Shown here in pieces: positions 1 through 8,644 of a stretch of DNA of 64,000 nt (within the stretch, counting starts at the first letter, position 1; every line of letters starts with the position of its first letter). This DNA comes from CAWBRT01 sp963791145 (GTDB lineage Bacteria; Acidobacteriota; Terriglobia; Terriglobales; Acidobacteriaceae). A program made the translations under genes and the position numbers. The notes beneath the pieces are model-generated. The model was not told the origin of the DNA, made no database searches, and saw only the letters and a program-made list of their open reading frames with translations. The stretch spans positions 240,375 to 304,374 of the forward strand of contig CAWBRT010000017.1 in assembly GCA_963791145.1 (NCBI GenBank). The letters are read 5' to 3'.

Positions 1-576
1 GCGAGCGAAGAAGTAACGCGCATCACGGAAATCACGCGCAACCTGCTGGCCTTCCAGCGCGAGGCCAAGAACCCGGTGCCGATCAACATCGGGGAAGTTC
101 TCGACAACGTGATCGCGCTCTTTGAGCGAAAGATTAAATCGGACGGCATCAGGATCGAAAAGCGGGTGGAAGTCGACGAAGAGGTTCTGGGATTGCCGGG
201 AGAGATGCGCCAGGTCTTTGCCAACCTGATCGGCAATGCGATTGAGGCCGTGGGCAAAAACGGGAAGATAAGGCTGCACGCCTATTGCAGTACCGACTGG
301 CAAAGACAACGGCGCGGCCTGCGGGTGACGGTTACCGACAACGGGCCGGGAATACCGGCCGAGATCCGCGACAAGATATTCGATCCGTTCTTCACCACCA
401 AGGGCGAAGGTGGAACCGGATTGGGATTGTGGATCACGTCCGGCATCGTTGGCAACAACGACGGCATTCTCCGCTTCCGCACGGTCACCCGAAACGGCCG
501 CTCCGGCACATGCTTCTCGGTCTTCATTCCCTTCCCCGAGCCGCGGCGCCCGTTTATCCTGCGCCGTACCGGCTGA
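1..576 (+). CDS. Sensor histidine kinase, C-terminal part (5' end outside window)
   Basis: The reading frame is open from the first base and ends at 574-576, so only the last 191 residues are visible. They hold the end of a dimerisation helix (TRITEITRNLLAFQRE) and a complete HATPase_c domain: N box QVFANLIGNAIEAV near residue 71, G1 box DNGPGIP near residue 114, F box FDPFFTTK, and G2 box GGTGLGLWI near residue 137. This is the ATP-binding half of a two-component sensor kinase. The phosphoacceptor His and the input domains lie upstream of the window. The region resembles the corresponding part of the second kinase at 58211-60172, including the helix before the HATPase. No response regulator follows. 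The kinase domain is certain; the signal is unknown. Confidence 0.93.
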   Translation, partial: ASEEVTRITEITRNLLAFQREAKNPVPINIGEVLDNVIALFERKIKSDGIRIEKRVEVDEEVLGLPGEMRQVFANLIGNAIEAVGKNGKIRLHAYCSTDWQRQRRGLRVTVTDNGPGIPAEIRDKIFDPFFTTKGEGGTGLGLWITSGIVGNNDGILRFRTVTRNGRSGTCFSVFIPFPEPRRPFILRRTG

Positions 577-738
577 TCGGCGGCGCGGCATCAAATCATC
601 TGAAGTAGCTGCACAATCTCGAGTCGCCGCCGCGCGGCCTTCCCCGGCTGGACTCGGACCGCGACGATTGTGGAAGACAACGCGTAAGAGCGAATCGAAA
701 GACGGTACAATTGCCGGCAGCATGTCCCGAGCGGGCTT

Positions 739-1590
739 ATGCCAAGAGTGAGAAAAAGAAGCCGACGTCAAGCTGCGCCACCGCCGGAGGTGGAACGCAC
801 CGCGCCAGATCCCGCGCTGGATGATCAGTCTCGAATTCCACCTGAGACAGGGGCGAAGAGCGGCGAAAAATCGTCTGTTCTAGATCAGATGATCGCGGAA
901 GTGCTTGTCACCGCAATTGATGCCGTCCAGTCGCGGAACCTTCCGGCGGAAGAAGCATTGCGAGGCGCCATGGAGGCTCTCACCGCGGCGCAAAAACCAG
1001 CTCTGGAATTGGTTCTCAACACGGCGAAGGCACAGGCTGAGATCGTTCACCAGTTGCTGCAAACTGATCCGGAGTTCGTCAACTCCCTTGCTGCCGGGAT
1101 AACAGATTTGTTGAGTTCGGCGACTAACCTGGCGCTCGCAGTTGCCCCAGTCATCCTGAGCGGACCGGAGGCGCAGATTGCGCAGCCGGTTGCGAACAGG
1201 GCGCCGGAGGGCGGCTCGATGCCGCCATCCCAGGGTCAGCAGGCGAGCGCCGATGTTGAGGGCGGTGAGGCGCAGGCGCCCGCTGACGTTGCGCATTCAG
1301 GGGAGCCAGCGCCGGAAGCGCCGCCAATGACGGAGGCCCAGCTCCTGGATGCGATCCTGCTGTCGATTGCGGAGGGTTATTCGACGGGCCTCACCGGCGA
1401 CGTTGTCGCCGCCCGCATCCGCGTCCTCTATCCGGCAACCGTTCCCACAATCCAACAGTATCTGGGGATGGAAGACTTCCTGGTGCTGATGTGGATGCGG
1501 CAGCAACCCGCACTGGCAGAAATCGCGAAGGAAGAAAAATTCGCACGCTTCTACGCTGAACTCAAGGCGGGGCTGAGCCAGGCCGTGTAG
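739..1590 (+). CDS. Hypothetical Ala-rich helical protein, 283 aa
   Basis: I do not recognise a family. The N-terminus is short and basic (KRSRRQAAPPP). It is followed by a predicted helical block (about residues 45-135, rich in Ala, Leu and Glu), a low-complexity Pro/Ala/Glu/Gly linker (about 140-200), and a second compact helical block (about 200-283). No signal peptide, metal-binding Cys/His cluster or confident membrane span is evident. A possible -10-like TACAAT lies at about 706-711, just upstream. It is a lone gene between a kinase and a convergent transporter. The coding call rests on length and composition, since the opposite strand also stays open in pieces. Confidence 0.6.
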   Translation: MPRVRKRSRRQAAPPPEVERTAPDPALDDQSRIPPETGAKSGEKSSVLDQMIAEVLVTAIDAVQSRNLPAEEALRGAMEALTAAQKPALELVLNTAKAQAEIVHQLLQTDPEFVNSLAAGITDLLSSATNLALAVAPVILSGPEAQIAQPVANRAPEGGSMPPSQGQQASADVEGGEAQAPADVAHSGEPAPEAPPMTEAQLLDAILLSIAEGYSTGLTGDVVAARIRVLYPATVPTIQQYLGMEDFLVLMWMRQQPALAEIAKEEKFARFYAELKAGLSQAV

Positions 1591-1639
1591 ATGGGCACAC
1601 TTCCTCCGCAAGCGCTATGGATCAGGTCCGAAATACCTT

Positions 1640-3127
1640 CTACCAGATGAGGATGGCGGCAATCGTCGAGACGATAAGGCCGCAAACGATGGGAATAAAC
1701 AGCTTCCGCACGGCGTCGTAGACCGAGACGCGGGCGAAGGCGGCAACGGCAGCCAGGGCGGACCAGGCGGTCAGCGTCTTGCCGGTCCATACGGATCCCA
1801 TCTGCCCGATCGCGGCCAGTGTCGATACGTCAAGATTCACTGTCCGGCCCAGCGCACCGGCCAGAGCGCCGGTCAGGGGAAGCCCGGCGAATCCGGAGCC
1901 ATCGATTCCGGTAATCATGCCGGAAAACAGCACGCCAAAACTGACAAACAGGCGGTTATGCGGAATCCAACGGTCGCCGCTGCGCACCAGTTCGAAGAGG
2001 AAGCCGGGGACCTTGGCGCCGGGCGCAATGCTCAGGATCGGACCGGCGAGGGAGGCAACACCGATAAAGAAGAAGCCCGCAATCGGCAGAACCTGGCTCA
2101 TCGCTTTGAAGGCAAACACCAGACCTTCGGTGAAGTAGACGGCCGATTTCTTGAAAGCCCCGCGTCCATCGCCGGCCAGAGCCGCGGCCAGCATCAGCAA
2201 TGAGGCGACGCCGCCGACGATGCCCACCGCAGCCGCTCCGGGAGGCGCCTGGAAACGGGCTGATATCTTCGGCAAAATCATGTCGACGATGATGGCAAGG
2301 AAGGCCAGGGGCGTAACAATCGCCAGCAGGTAAGCCCACTTCTGCACCTGCGGCGCGAGAGCCGGCTGGGCGGCGGGGGCGGTGCGAACGGCGGCGCCTC
2401 CGGGTGCAGCCGTTGTGACCCGTCCCGGTGCGCCGGCCGGATCACTTTCTTCCCACCGCTGCAGATGCGACGCGCTGGGAGACTGAATGTCCTTGCGGAT
2501 TACGAAATAACAGAGCAGGAACGCGACGCTGCCCGTGATCAATGACAACACCAACCCTTTATCAGCGACCAACGCCAGCGGCACGCCGGCTGCCTTGGCG
2601 CTGATGCCGGGTCCGACCTTGATGACGTAGTCGGAGGAAAGCGCGCTTCCCAGCCCGGCCACCGCGATGCACAGAGCTCCACCCATGGGCGGCAGTCCGA
2701 CGGCAATGGCGGCCGGCAACAGGATTCCGGCCATAAGCGGAACGGTCGGTGTCGGCCAGAAAAAGAGCGAAACGATGTAGCTCGCCAGTCCCAGAACAAA
2801 GTAGGCGACGTGGCCGTTCGGCATTACCAGGCGAAACGGCCGGATCATGGTGACATCCGCCCGGATCGCCTTCAGTGCATTCAGCAACGCCGTCATCATG
2901 GCAATGACGAGAAAGATGTTGAACAGTTCCTTGCCGGCCACGAGGCTGGCCATGAAGATCGCCTGCAGCGCCAGCGACAACTTTCCGGAAAAGGCAAAGA
3001 CCGTGACAAAGGTCGCAATCATCGCCGTCAGCACGACATTGACCCGGCAAACCATGGTGGTGATGATCGCCAGAATGCCGAGCAGGTAAATCCAATGAGC
3101 CGCCGTCAGGGTGACTGTCTCCGACAT
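1640..3127 (-). CDS. Multi-span membrane transporter (ion/carboxylate transporter type)
   Basis: The 495-residue protein is almost entirely hydrophobic, with about 12 predicted spans and a hydrophilic Ala/Pro/Gly-rich loop at about residues 225-265 that splits it into two halves. The paired-half layout and the Gly/Ser/Pro-rich breaks in helices (for example LFFWPTPTVPLMAGILLP and GITGIDGSGFAGLPL-like segments) recall the ion-transporter superfamily that includes GntP, NhaD and DASS carriers. I cannot assign the exact family or substrate. It is divergent from the FAD oxidoreductase at 3447 across a 319-base region containing a GntR-type palindrome, so the two may be co-regulated. Confidence 0.75.
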   Translation of the reverse strand: MSETVTLTAAHWIYLLGILAIITTMVCRVNVVLTAMIATFVTVFAFSGKLSLALQAIFMASLVAGKELFNIFLVIAMMTALLNALKAIRADVTMIRPFRLVMPNGHVAYFVLGLASYIVSLFFWPTPTVPLMAGILLPAAIAVGLPPMGGALCIAVAGLGSALSSDYVIKVGPGISAKAAGVPLALVADKGLVLSLITGSVAFLLCYFVIRKDIQSPSASHLQRWEESDPAGAPGRVTTAAPGGAAVRTAPAAQPALAPQVQKWAYLLAIVTPLAFLAIIVDMILPKISARFQAPPGAAAVGIVGGVASLLMLAAALAGDGRGAFKKSAVYFTEGLVFAFKAMSQVLPIAGFFFIGVASLAGPILSIAPGAKVPGFLFELVRSGDRWIPHNRLFVSFGVLFSGMITGIDGSGFAGLPLTGALAGALGRTVNLDVSTLAAIGQMGSVWTGKTLTAWSALAAVAAFARVSVYDAVRKLFIPIVCGLIVSTIAAILIW

Positions 3128-3446
3128 AAGAACCTCTCAGTAGCACATAGCTAAAGCTAGCTCGTTTTTCCTTGCCCAGGAGCGTTCCAGCCTGTGCACC
3201 TGGGCGATGAAGCAAGTCAATTCTTTCAGCCCGTTGACTTAGCTGACGGCAGGACCGGATTACTGGCGGAAGCCTGGAATGAAAAAAGTTTGCTTGTCAG
3301 AAGTCGTTGTGGACAAGGAATTGTATACAATAGGCGGGATTATCGTCGAGAAATGATTCGCGGGACAGGCTGGAAAACTGGAAAGACCGGTCCGGATCGG
3401 GTGCGTCGCAGGGCGATATCGCGTCTGACGAAGGGAGAGTTAAACC
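3128..3446. other. Divergent intergenic region
   Basis: This is the shared upstream region of the minus-strand transporter and the plus-strand FAD oxidoreductase. The notable feature is the 12-base palindrome at 3320-3331. No short gene is convincing. A GGGAGAG ribosome-binding sequence precedes the ATG at 3447. Confidence 0.6.
3320..3331. promoter_or_regulatory. 12-bp palindrome ATTGTATACAAT, candidate GntR-family operator
   Basis: ATTGTATACAAT is a perfect palindrome and matches the general half-site pattern (TNGT...ACNA) of FadR/GntR-type operators. It also contains a TATACA-like -10 sequence, so binding could occlude a promoter. It sits in a divergent intergenic region between a transporter and an oxidoreductase. 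The shared piece GTATACAAT recurs at 35495-35503. The palindrome is seen directly; the regulator family is inference, and no GntR gene is in the window. Confidence 0.45.
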
Positions 3447-4757
3447 ATGAAAGTTATCGTCATCGGTGGTGGCTGGTCGGGCTGCGCCGCAGCTTTATCA
3501 GCTGTCAAGCAGGGCGCGGATGTCACTCTGATCGAACGCACCGACATGCTGCTTGGAACCGGCCTGGTAGGCGGCATCTTCCGCAACAATGGCCGCTTTA
3601 CGGCCGCGGAGGAGGCCATCGCCATGGGCGGCGGCGAGCTGTTCCAGCTCATGGATCGGCACAGCCTCCACCAGAATATGGAGTTCCCTGGCCACAAGCA
3701 CGCTTCACTCTATGACATTACTTCCATGGAGCCGGCGGTCACGCGGCTGCTCGCCGAGAACGGCGTACGCCTGAAGATGTCGACGCGCATCACCGATGTC
3801 GCCATGAAGGGCACTCGCTTGCAGGCGGTGATGACCGGCAAGAAGACCGAGGACGAGCGCTTCGAGGCCGATACTTTCGTCGAGACTACCGGTACCTCGG
3901 CTGTGCCGAGGGTGTGCAATGAGTATGGCAACGGCTGCTGCATGTGCGTCTTCCGCTGCAACGTTTTCGGTCCGCGAGTCAGCTTGGCCGGCCGCGCCGG
4001 CATCACCGAAATCACCGGCCGGAAAGGTACCCAGGTCGGCGCCATGAGCGGCTCGTGCGAACTGATGCGCGATACGCTTGCTCCCGACGTGCTGGACGAT
4101 ATGCGCCGCACCGGCATGGCGATGCGGCCGCTTCCCAGCCACGGCAGCGACGGTTCGCAACTGGATTTGAAAGCTTGCCAGCAGTACTCGCAGCCCGAGT
4201 ACAAGACCCACGTAGTGGTGCTCGATACCGGCGGCGCCAAACTGATGACTCCATTCCTGCCGCTAAACGTTCTGCGCATGGTCCCCGGTTTCGAAAAGGC
4301 GCGCTATGCCGATCCGTTTGGCGGCGGCCGCGGCAACTCCATCCGCTACATCGGCATGGCTCCACGCAATGACGCTCTCAAGATCGATGGTCTGGATAAC
4401 GTATTCTGCGCCGGCGAAAAGGCGGGCCTGCTGGTCGGGCATACCGAGGCGATCGTCACCGGCACCCTCGCGGGCTATAACGCCGCCCGCTACGCCACGG
4501 GCCAGGAGCCGCTGGTGGTTCCGGACAGCCTGGGACTGGGCGATGCCGTCAAGCACGTGCGCGAGCAGATGCAAACCGAAAAGGGCCTGGGGTTGAAATT
4601 TACTTTCTCGGGCTCGGTTTACTTCGAGCGCATGAAGCAGCGCGATGGCTACATTCTCGATATTCCCGAAATCCGGCGCCGGGTGGCAGCCGCGGGAATG
4701 ACGAATATCTTCGCGCGGCGCGAGGCCGCGTCCAGGGCACAGAGGGCATCCGCCTGA
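3447..4757 (+). CDS. FAD-dependent oxidoreductase
   Basis: The 436-residue protein opens with a dinucleotide-binding motif, VIVIGGGWSGCAAALSA, followed by the acidic end of strand 2 (LIERTD). This is the Rossmann fold of the glutathione-reductase-like FAD superfamily. A second signature near the C-terminus, NVFCAGEKAGLLVGHTEA, is the usual second FAD contact. A Cys-rich stretch at about residues 152-170 (CNEYGNGCCMCVFRC) could bind a cluster or form redox disulfides. Family members are poorly characterised flavin oxidoreductases related to the MnmG/TrmFO and fumarate-reductase folds. The substrate is unknown. It is divergent from the transporter at 1640-3127, which may supply the substrate. 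Confidence 0.85.
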   Translation: MKVIVIGGGWSGCAAALSAVKQGADVTLIERTDMLLGTGLVGGIFRNNGRFTAAEEAIAMGGGELFQLMDRHSLHQNMEFPGHKHASLYDITSMEPAVTRLLAENGVRLKMSTRITDVAMKGTRLQAVMTGKKTEDERFEADTFVETTGTSAVPRVCNEYGNGCCMCVFRCNVFGPRVSLAGRAGITEITGRKGTQVGAMSGSCELMRDTLAPDVLDDMRRTGMAMRPLPSHGSDGSQLDLKACQQYSQPEYKTHVVVLDTGGAKLMTPFLPLNVLRMVPGFEKARYADPFGGGRGNSIRYIGMAPRNDALKIDGLDNVFCAGEKAGLLVGHTEAIVTGTLAGYNAARYATGQEPLVVPDSLGLGDAVKHVREQMQTEKGLGLKFTFSGSVYFERMKQRDGYILDIPEIRRRVAAAGMTNIFARREAASRAQRASA

Positions 4758-5008
4758 GGATTCGCGCCGGCTACGGACTTTCGCACGGTACTGGGCAGCG
4801 GTAGCGAGCACCTCGGCAATCGAAACCTGCGCGCCGTCTTTCCCGGCTTCGACGCCGGCACGGCTGGATTTCTGCGCTTGCTTGGTTGATTTCTTAGCTC
4901 ACTGGCCTTCGATGTCCTCGGCGAGTGACACCAGGGTCATGCCTTTTCGCTTAAGGTATCGCCCCGATTTTTCCGGCTGTTCCACTCAGAATTTCGTCGC
5001 CTTCAGAC

Positions 5009-5255
5009 TAGAGCTGGTTGCATAAATGCGCTTCGGTAAAACCGATAATACCCTCAGGGGCTAAAGCCCGCATTTTTGCTGGTCCGAACGGCGGGGCTGA
5101 AGTGTGTGCGTGAGAACTAGTTTCGTACGCCATATAGTGAGCTTTATTGCCGCGCTGACCCCAATATGATGGGGTCGGACCGGTAAAAAATGGGGTTCTC
5201 ACGCACACACTGAAGCCCCGCCCTTTCAAGGCAGTATTTGTGCAACCAGTTCTAG
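5009..5255. repeat. Repeat family A, copy 1 (interrupted)
   Basis: The element is bounded by imperfect terminal inverted repeats (CTAGAGCTGGTTGCA and TGCAACCAGTTCTAG). It contains the core CTCAGGGGCTAAAGCCCG and a palindrome with 9-base arms GGCGGGGCT/AGCCCCGCC around a GA loop. It is nearly identical to the uninterrupted copy at 60481-60615. Here the palindrome axis is split by the element at 5103-5209. Other copies or partial copies are at 8855, 16018, 22665, 30021, 49772 and 60481. Confidence 0.9.
5103..5209. mobile_element. 107-bp MITE with 15-bp perfect TIRs and 6-bp target duplication
   Basis: The ends TGTGTGCGTGAGAAC and GTTCTCACGCACACA are perfect inverted repeats. CTGAAG is duplicated on both sides (5097-5102 and 5210-5215), and the empty site is visible in the intact family A copy at 60481-60615. 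An internal hairpin GACCCCA/TGGGGTC lies at 5157-5176. It has no coding capacity, so it is non-autonomous. It was inserted at the centre of the family A palindrome. I see no second copy in the window. Confidence 0.92.
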
Positions 5256-5412
5256 CTTGAGGTAATTCGCCGCCCACTGCGCTGTTGCGATCACTACCGA
5301 CTTTACTTGCCGCTTTTTCCGCTTTAAGCTTCGAGGACAAGTCTTCGGCTCGATTCGAATACCGCGCTGCACTAATCCTGAGGCTGAGCGAACAGCGTGG
5401 AGGTGTGTGTTC

Positions 5413-7008
5413 ATGGTCGTTCTTGGAAAGATCAAAAAAAGCGGTTATTACGATTCCATAACCCTGATGCAGTGTGGGAAGAAGATGCTCGCCATGCCGG
5501 GCGTGGCGGATGCCGCCATGGTCATGGGGACGGAGTCGAACCGCGCCATTCTGAACGCCAGCGGCCTGCTGGTCCCCGCCTTTCACCAGGCGGGTGACGC
5601 CGATCTGCTGATTTCCGTGAAAGCTGAGACGGAAGAGGCAGCGCAGGCGGCGCTCGCCGCGGTGGATGACATTCTGAAGCGCAACCTCGCCGAGAGCGCC
5701 GGCGGCGGCGCGCTGCGTCCGGCAAGCATCGAGGGCGCGCTCAAGGTTTTGCCGGGAGCCAACCTGGTGCTGATTTCCGTGGCCGGACGCTACGCGGGCG
5801 GCCAAGCCATGTCGGCGCTGGAAAACGGCCTGCACGTGATGCTGTTCTCCGATAACGTTCCGCTGGAGAAAGAGATCGAGCTGAAGAGAGTTGCCGCCGC
5901 CAAAGGGCTTCTGTTGATGGGACCTGACTGCGGAACGGCCATCGTCAACGGCGTGCCGTTGGGGTTCGCCAACGTGGTCCGGCGAGGAGATATCGGAATC
6001 GTAGCGGCGTCGGGAACCGGACTGCAGGAAGCGAGTTCGATCATCAGCAACGAGGGAGCGGGAATATCGCAAGCCCTCGGCACCGGCGGACGCGACGTAA
6101 GCCAAGAGGTCGGCGGAACGATGTTCCTGGCGGCGCTGGAAGTGCTGGCGGAGGACGAGCAGACGAAGGTCATTCTCCTTGTTTCCAAGCCCCCGCACCC
6201 TGACGTTATGGCGCGCATCACGGCGTGCACGAAGGAAATCCGCAAGCCGGTGATTGCCATGTTCGTGGGCGCGGGAGCGCCGGCGGGGTCTGCGGCAAAC
6301 GTCCCGGTTGCGCTGGCCGGGATGAAAGGAGCCGCGGCCACCCTGGAACAGGCGGCGCTGATGGCGGTAGCCGCCTCGCGCGACGAAGATCCCGGGGGCG
6401 TGGCCAGGCGGCTGGCGGCCAGAGAGGAGGAGATCCGGCGGCTGGCGCGGGGGCAAGCCAAAAAGCGCAAACGCGGACAGAAATTTGTGCGCGGACTCTT
6501 CAGCGGCGGGACCTTCTGCGCGGAGGCGCAGTCGCTGTTGGCCTGCAGCCTTTCCCAGCTCTACTCCAATGCGCCGGCCGGCGCCACTGCCAAGCTAGCG
6601 AGCTCGCTCAAGAGCGAGGGGAACACGCTGATCGATTTCGGCGAGGATGAATTCACGCAGGGGCGGCTCCATCCCATGATCGATTTTTCGCTGCGTAAGC
6701 GCCGGATTCTGCAAGAAGCCGCGGACCCGGAGACGGCGGTGATTCTCCTGGATGTGATTCTCGGCTATGGCGCAAACACGGATCCCGCCTCCGAGCTATG
6801 CGAGGTCGTTTCGCAGGCGAGCAAGAAAGTGATGGTCGTCTGCTCGATCACCGGAACCGACCAGGATCCGCAGAACCGGGCGGAGGTCAAGAAGAGATTG
6901 GAAGCCGCAGGCGCCATCGTGATGCCCAGCAACGCGGCTGTTTGCCAGTTGGCGGCGTACACACTGGCGCGAATGGAGGACGCCCGTGCGCAAACTGTTC
7001 AGCAGTGA
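5413..7008 (+). CDS. fdrA: FdrA/AllF-like acyl-CoA-synthetase-fold protein (carbamoyltransferase subunit)
   Basis: The 531-residue protein resembles FdrA, a relative of the succinyl-CoA synthetase alpha chain: a CoA-binding-like region (LISVAGRYAGGQAMSALENGLHVM), the segment GPDCGTAIVNGVPLGFANVV, then GIVAASGTGLQEASSIIS and GTGGRDVS. Established knowledge: in E. coli, FdrA, YlbE and YlbF have been reported as the three subunits of oxamate carbamoyltransferase in allantoin catabolism. The DUF1116 and DUF2877 partners are present downstream. I chose the ATG at 5413 because GGAGG lies nine bases upstream; a GTG at 5407 is less well placed. It overlaps the next gene by 23 bases, implying translational coupling. 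Family assignment is firm; the substrate is inference. Confidence 0.9.
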   Translation: MVVLGKIKKSGYYDSITLMQCGKKMLAMPGVADAAMVMGTESNRAILNASGLLVPAFHQAGDADLLISVKAETEEAAQAALAAVDDILKRNLAESAGGGALRPASIEGALKVLPGANLVLISVAGRYAGGQAMSALENGLHVMLFSDNVPLEKEIELKRVAAAKGLLLMGPDCGTAIVNGVPLGFANVVRRGDIGIVAASGTGLQEASSIISNEGAGISQALGTGGRDVSQEVGGTMFLAALEVLAEDEQTKVILLVSKPPHPDVMARITACTKEIRKPVIAMFVGAGAPAGSAANVPVALAGMKGAAATLEQAALMAVAASRDEDPGGVARRLAAREEEIRRLARGQAKKRKRGQKFVRGLFSGGTFCAEAQSLLACSLSQLYSNAPAGATAKLASSLKSEGNTLIDFGEDEFTQGRLHPMIDFSLRKRRILQEAADPETAVILLDVILGYGANTDPASELCEVVSQASKKVMVVCSITGTDQDPQNRAEVKKRLEAAGAIVMPSNAAVCQLAAYTLARMEDARAQTVQQ

Positions 7009-8398
7009 GCTCAGAGTGATCAACGTGGGGCTGCCGGCATTCAAGCAGGCGCTCGATGAATCCCATGTAGCGGCGGTTCAGGTGGATTGGAGGCCGCCGG
7101 TCGATGTGGAGCCCGCGCTGCTGGAGCGGGTCAGATCGATGCGCGCGGTCATCGCGCGAGCGAACGCACGGGCGATGGAAATCATTCTGAACGGCGCGCC
7201 GCAGTGGATCGACATGGCGCGGGCGATTGATATCATTCCCGGGATGAAGACGAACTTATTGCTGCACGCCGGGCCACCGGTTACCTGGGAACGCATGTGC
7301 GGGCCGATGCGCGGCGCGGTGATGGGCGCATTGCTTTACGAAGGCAAGGCGGTGACGGCGGAAGAAGCGGAGCGGCTTGCCGCCTCGGGTGAGATCGAGT
7401 TTGCTCCGTGCCACGAGCACTCGGCCGTCGGGCCGATGGCGGGAGTCATCTCGCCTTCGATGCCGGTGTTCGTTCTGAAAAACGAGAGCTATGGCAATTT
7501 CGCGTATTGCACGCTGAATGAAGGCCTGGGAAAGGTGCTGCGTTATGGCGCCTACAGCGAGGCCGTAATCGAGAAATTGAAGTGGATGGAGAAGACCCTC
7601 TATCCGGCCTTGAAGAAGGCGATTGCCAAGCTGGGGAGGGTCGACATCAAGAACATCATCGCGCAGGCGCTGCACATGGGCGACGAAGTGCACAACCGCA
7701 ATCGCGCAGCGACGTCGGTTCTGTACCGGACGATCGCGCCGGCGGTGGTCACGACATGCGATGACGCCAAAACGGCGGCGGACGTGCTGGAGTTCATCAA
7801 TCGCAACGATCACTTCTTCCTGAATCTTTCCATGCCGGCCAGCAAGGCGACGCTGGATGCGGCACGCGGAATCGAGAACAGCAGCGTGGCCGTAGTGATG
7901 GCACGAAACGGAACGGATTTCGGCGTGCAGCTTTCAGGGACGGGCGGGCGATGGTTTACCGGCCCGGCGCCGGTGCCGGACGCGCTGTATTTCCCGGGCT
8001 ATACGAAAGCCGACGCCAATCCCGATATCGGAGACAGCGCGATCACCGAGACCAACGGCCTGGGAGGCTTCGCCATTGCCGCCTCTCCCGCGATCGTGCA
8101 GTTCGTGGGCGGCGTCACCGAGGATGCGCTGCGCTATACGCTGCAAATGTATGAGATCACGGCGGCGGAAAATAACGTCTACCAAATACCCTATCTCAAT
8201 TTTCGCGGAACGCCGACCGGCATCGACGTCATCAAGGTCGTGGAGAAGAACATCGCTCCCTTCATCGATACCGGCGTAGCGCACAAGCAGGCGGGGATTG
8301 GGCAGGTCGGCGCCGGCGTTCTGAGCGCGCCGATCGAACCCTTCAAGAACGCGTTTGAGGGATTTGCCCGGGGGTTAGAGCCTGTTATTAACTTATAG
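6986..8398 (+). CDS. ylbE: DUF1116 protein, YlbE/AllG-like
   Basis: The 470-residue protein matches the DUF1116 family (E. coli YlbE), the partner of FdrA in oxamate carbamoyltransferase. Characteristic stretches include LLLHAGPPVTWERMCGPMRG and FAPCHEHSAVGPMAGVISPS near residues 90-155, and the conserved FGVQLSGTGGRWFTGPAPVP near residue 312. The GTG start at 6986 lies inside the end of fdrA behind GGAGG. Odd point: the last codons and the TAG stop are encoded by the terminal inverted repeat of a MITE-like element that begins at 8378. The natural C-terminus may therefore have been replaced by a few element-derived residues (EPVINL). Confidence 0.9.
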   Translation: MRKLFSSELRVINVGLPAFKQALDESHVAAVQVDWRPPVDVEPALLERVRSMRAVIARANARAMEIILNGAPQWIDMARAIDIIPGMKTNLLLHAGPPVTWERMCGPMRGAVMGALLYEGKAVTAEEAERLAASGEIEFAPCHEHSAVGPMAGVISPSMPVFVLKNESYGNFAYCTLNEGLGKVLRYGAYSEAVIEKLKWMEKTLYPALKKAIAKLGRVDIKNIIAQALHMGDEVHNRNRAATSVLYRTIAPAVVTTCDDAKTAADVLEFINRNDHFFLNLSMPASKATLDAARGIENSSVAVVMARNGTDFGVQLSGTGGRWFTGPAPVPDALYFPGYTKADANPDIGDSAITETNGLGGFAIAASPAIVQFVGGVTEDALRYTLQMYEITAAENNVYQIPYLNFRGTPTGIDVIKVVEKNIAPFIDTGVAHKQAGIGQVGAGVLSAPIEPFKNAFEGFARGLEPVINL

Positions 8399-8644
8399 GA
8401 CGGACAGCGTTGCGAGCGAAAATCGGGCCAGACGAGGCGGAGTCCGAGGGGCATGGTGATTCCATGTTCGAGGACGACAACGAAGTCTGGGCCGATTTGC
8501 GCCGCAACCCTGCGGGACGGGGCGGATTTTCCCGATCGCAGTGTCACTCGTCGCTAAAATACTTCAGTATTTGCCGCTCCTCGCTCCTTGCGCTCGGAAA
8601 AATCCGCTCCCGTCGCTGCCGCCCTATAAGTCAATAACAGGCTC
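8378..8644. mobile_element. MITE-like element B, about 267 bp, TA target
   Basis: The two ends form inverted repeats of about 25 bases with a single mismatch (8375-8399 against 8623-8647; outer part GAGCCTGTTATT...). TA flanks both ends (8376-8377 and 8645-8646), consistent with a TA-duplicating IS630- or IS5/IS427-type element. The interior has no long open frame and carries GC-rich inverted segments. The left end supplies the stop codon of the DUF1116 gene. The element family is inference; the inverted repeats are directly visible. Confidence 0.8.

Larger units (their letters stand above)
4758..5412. other. Intergenic region with repeat element A1 and an inserted MITE
   Basis: No intact gene was found. 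The part at 4760-5000 has short open stretches on the minus strand that could be decayed coding sequence (one ends VSLAEDIEGQ), but nothing identifiable. 5009-5255 is repeat family A, split by a 107-bp MITE. The ribosome-binding site (GGAGG, 5399-5403) of the next gene closes the region. Confidence 0.6.

Noticed and set aside
5008..6456. A 482-residue open frame on the minus strand opposite fdrA
   Set aside because: It runs through a repeat element and the antisense of a conserved gene, and its composition is Arg/His/Gln-rich without family motifs.
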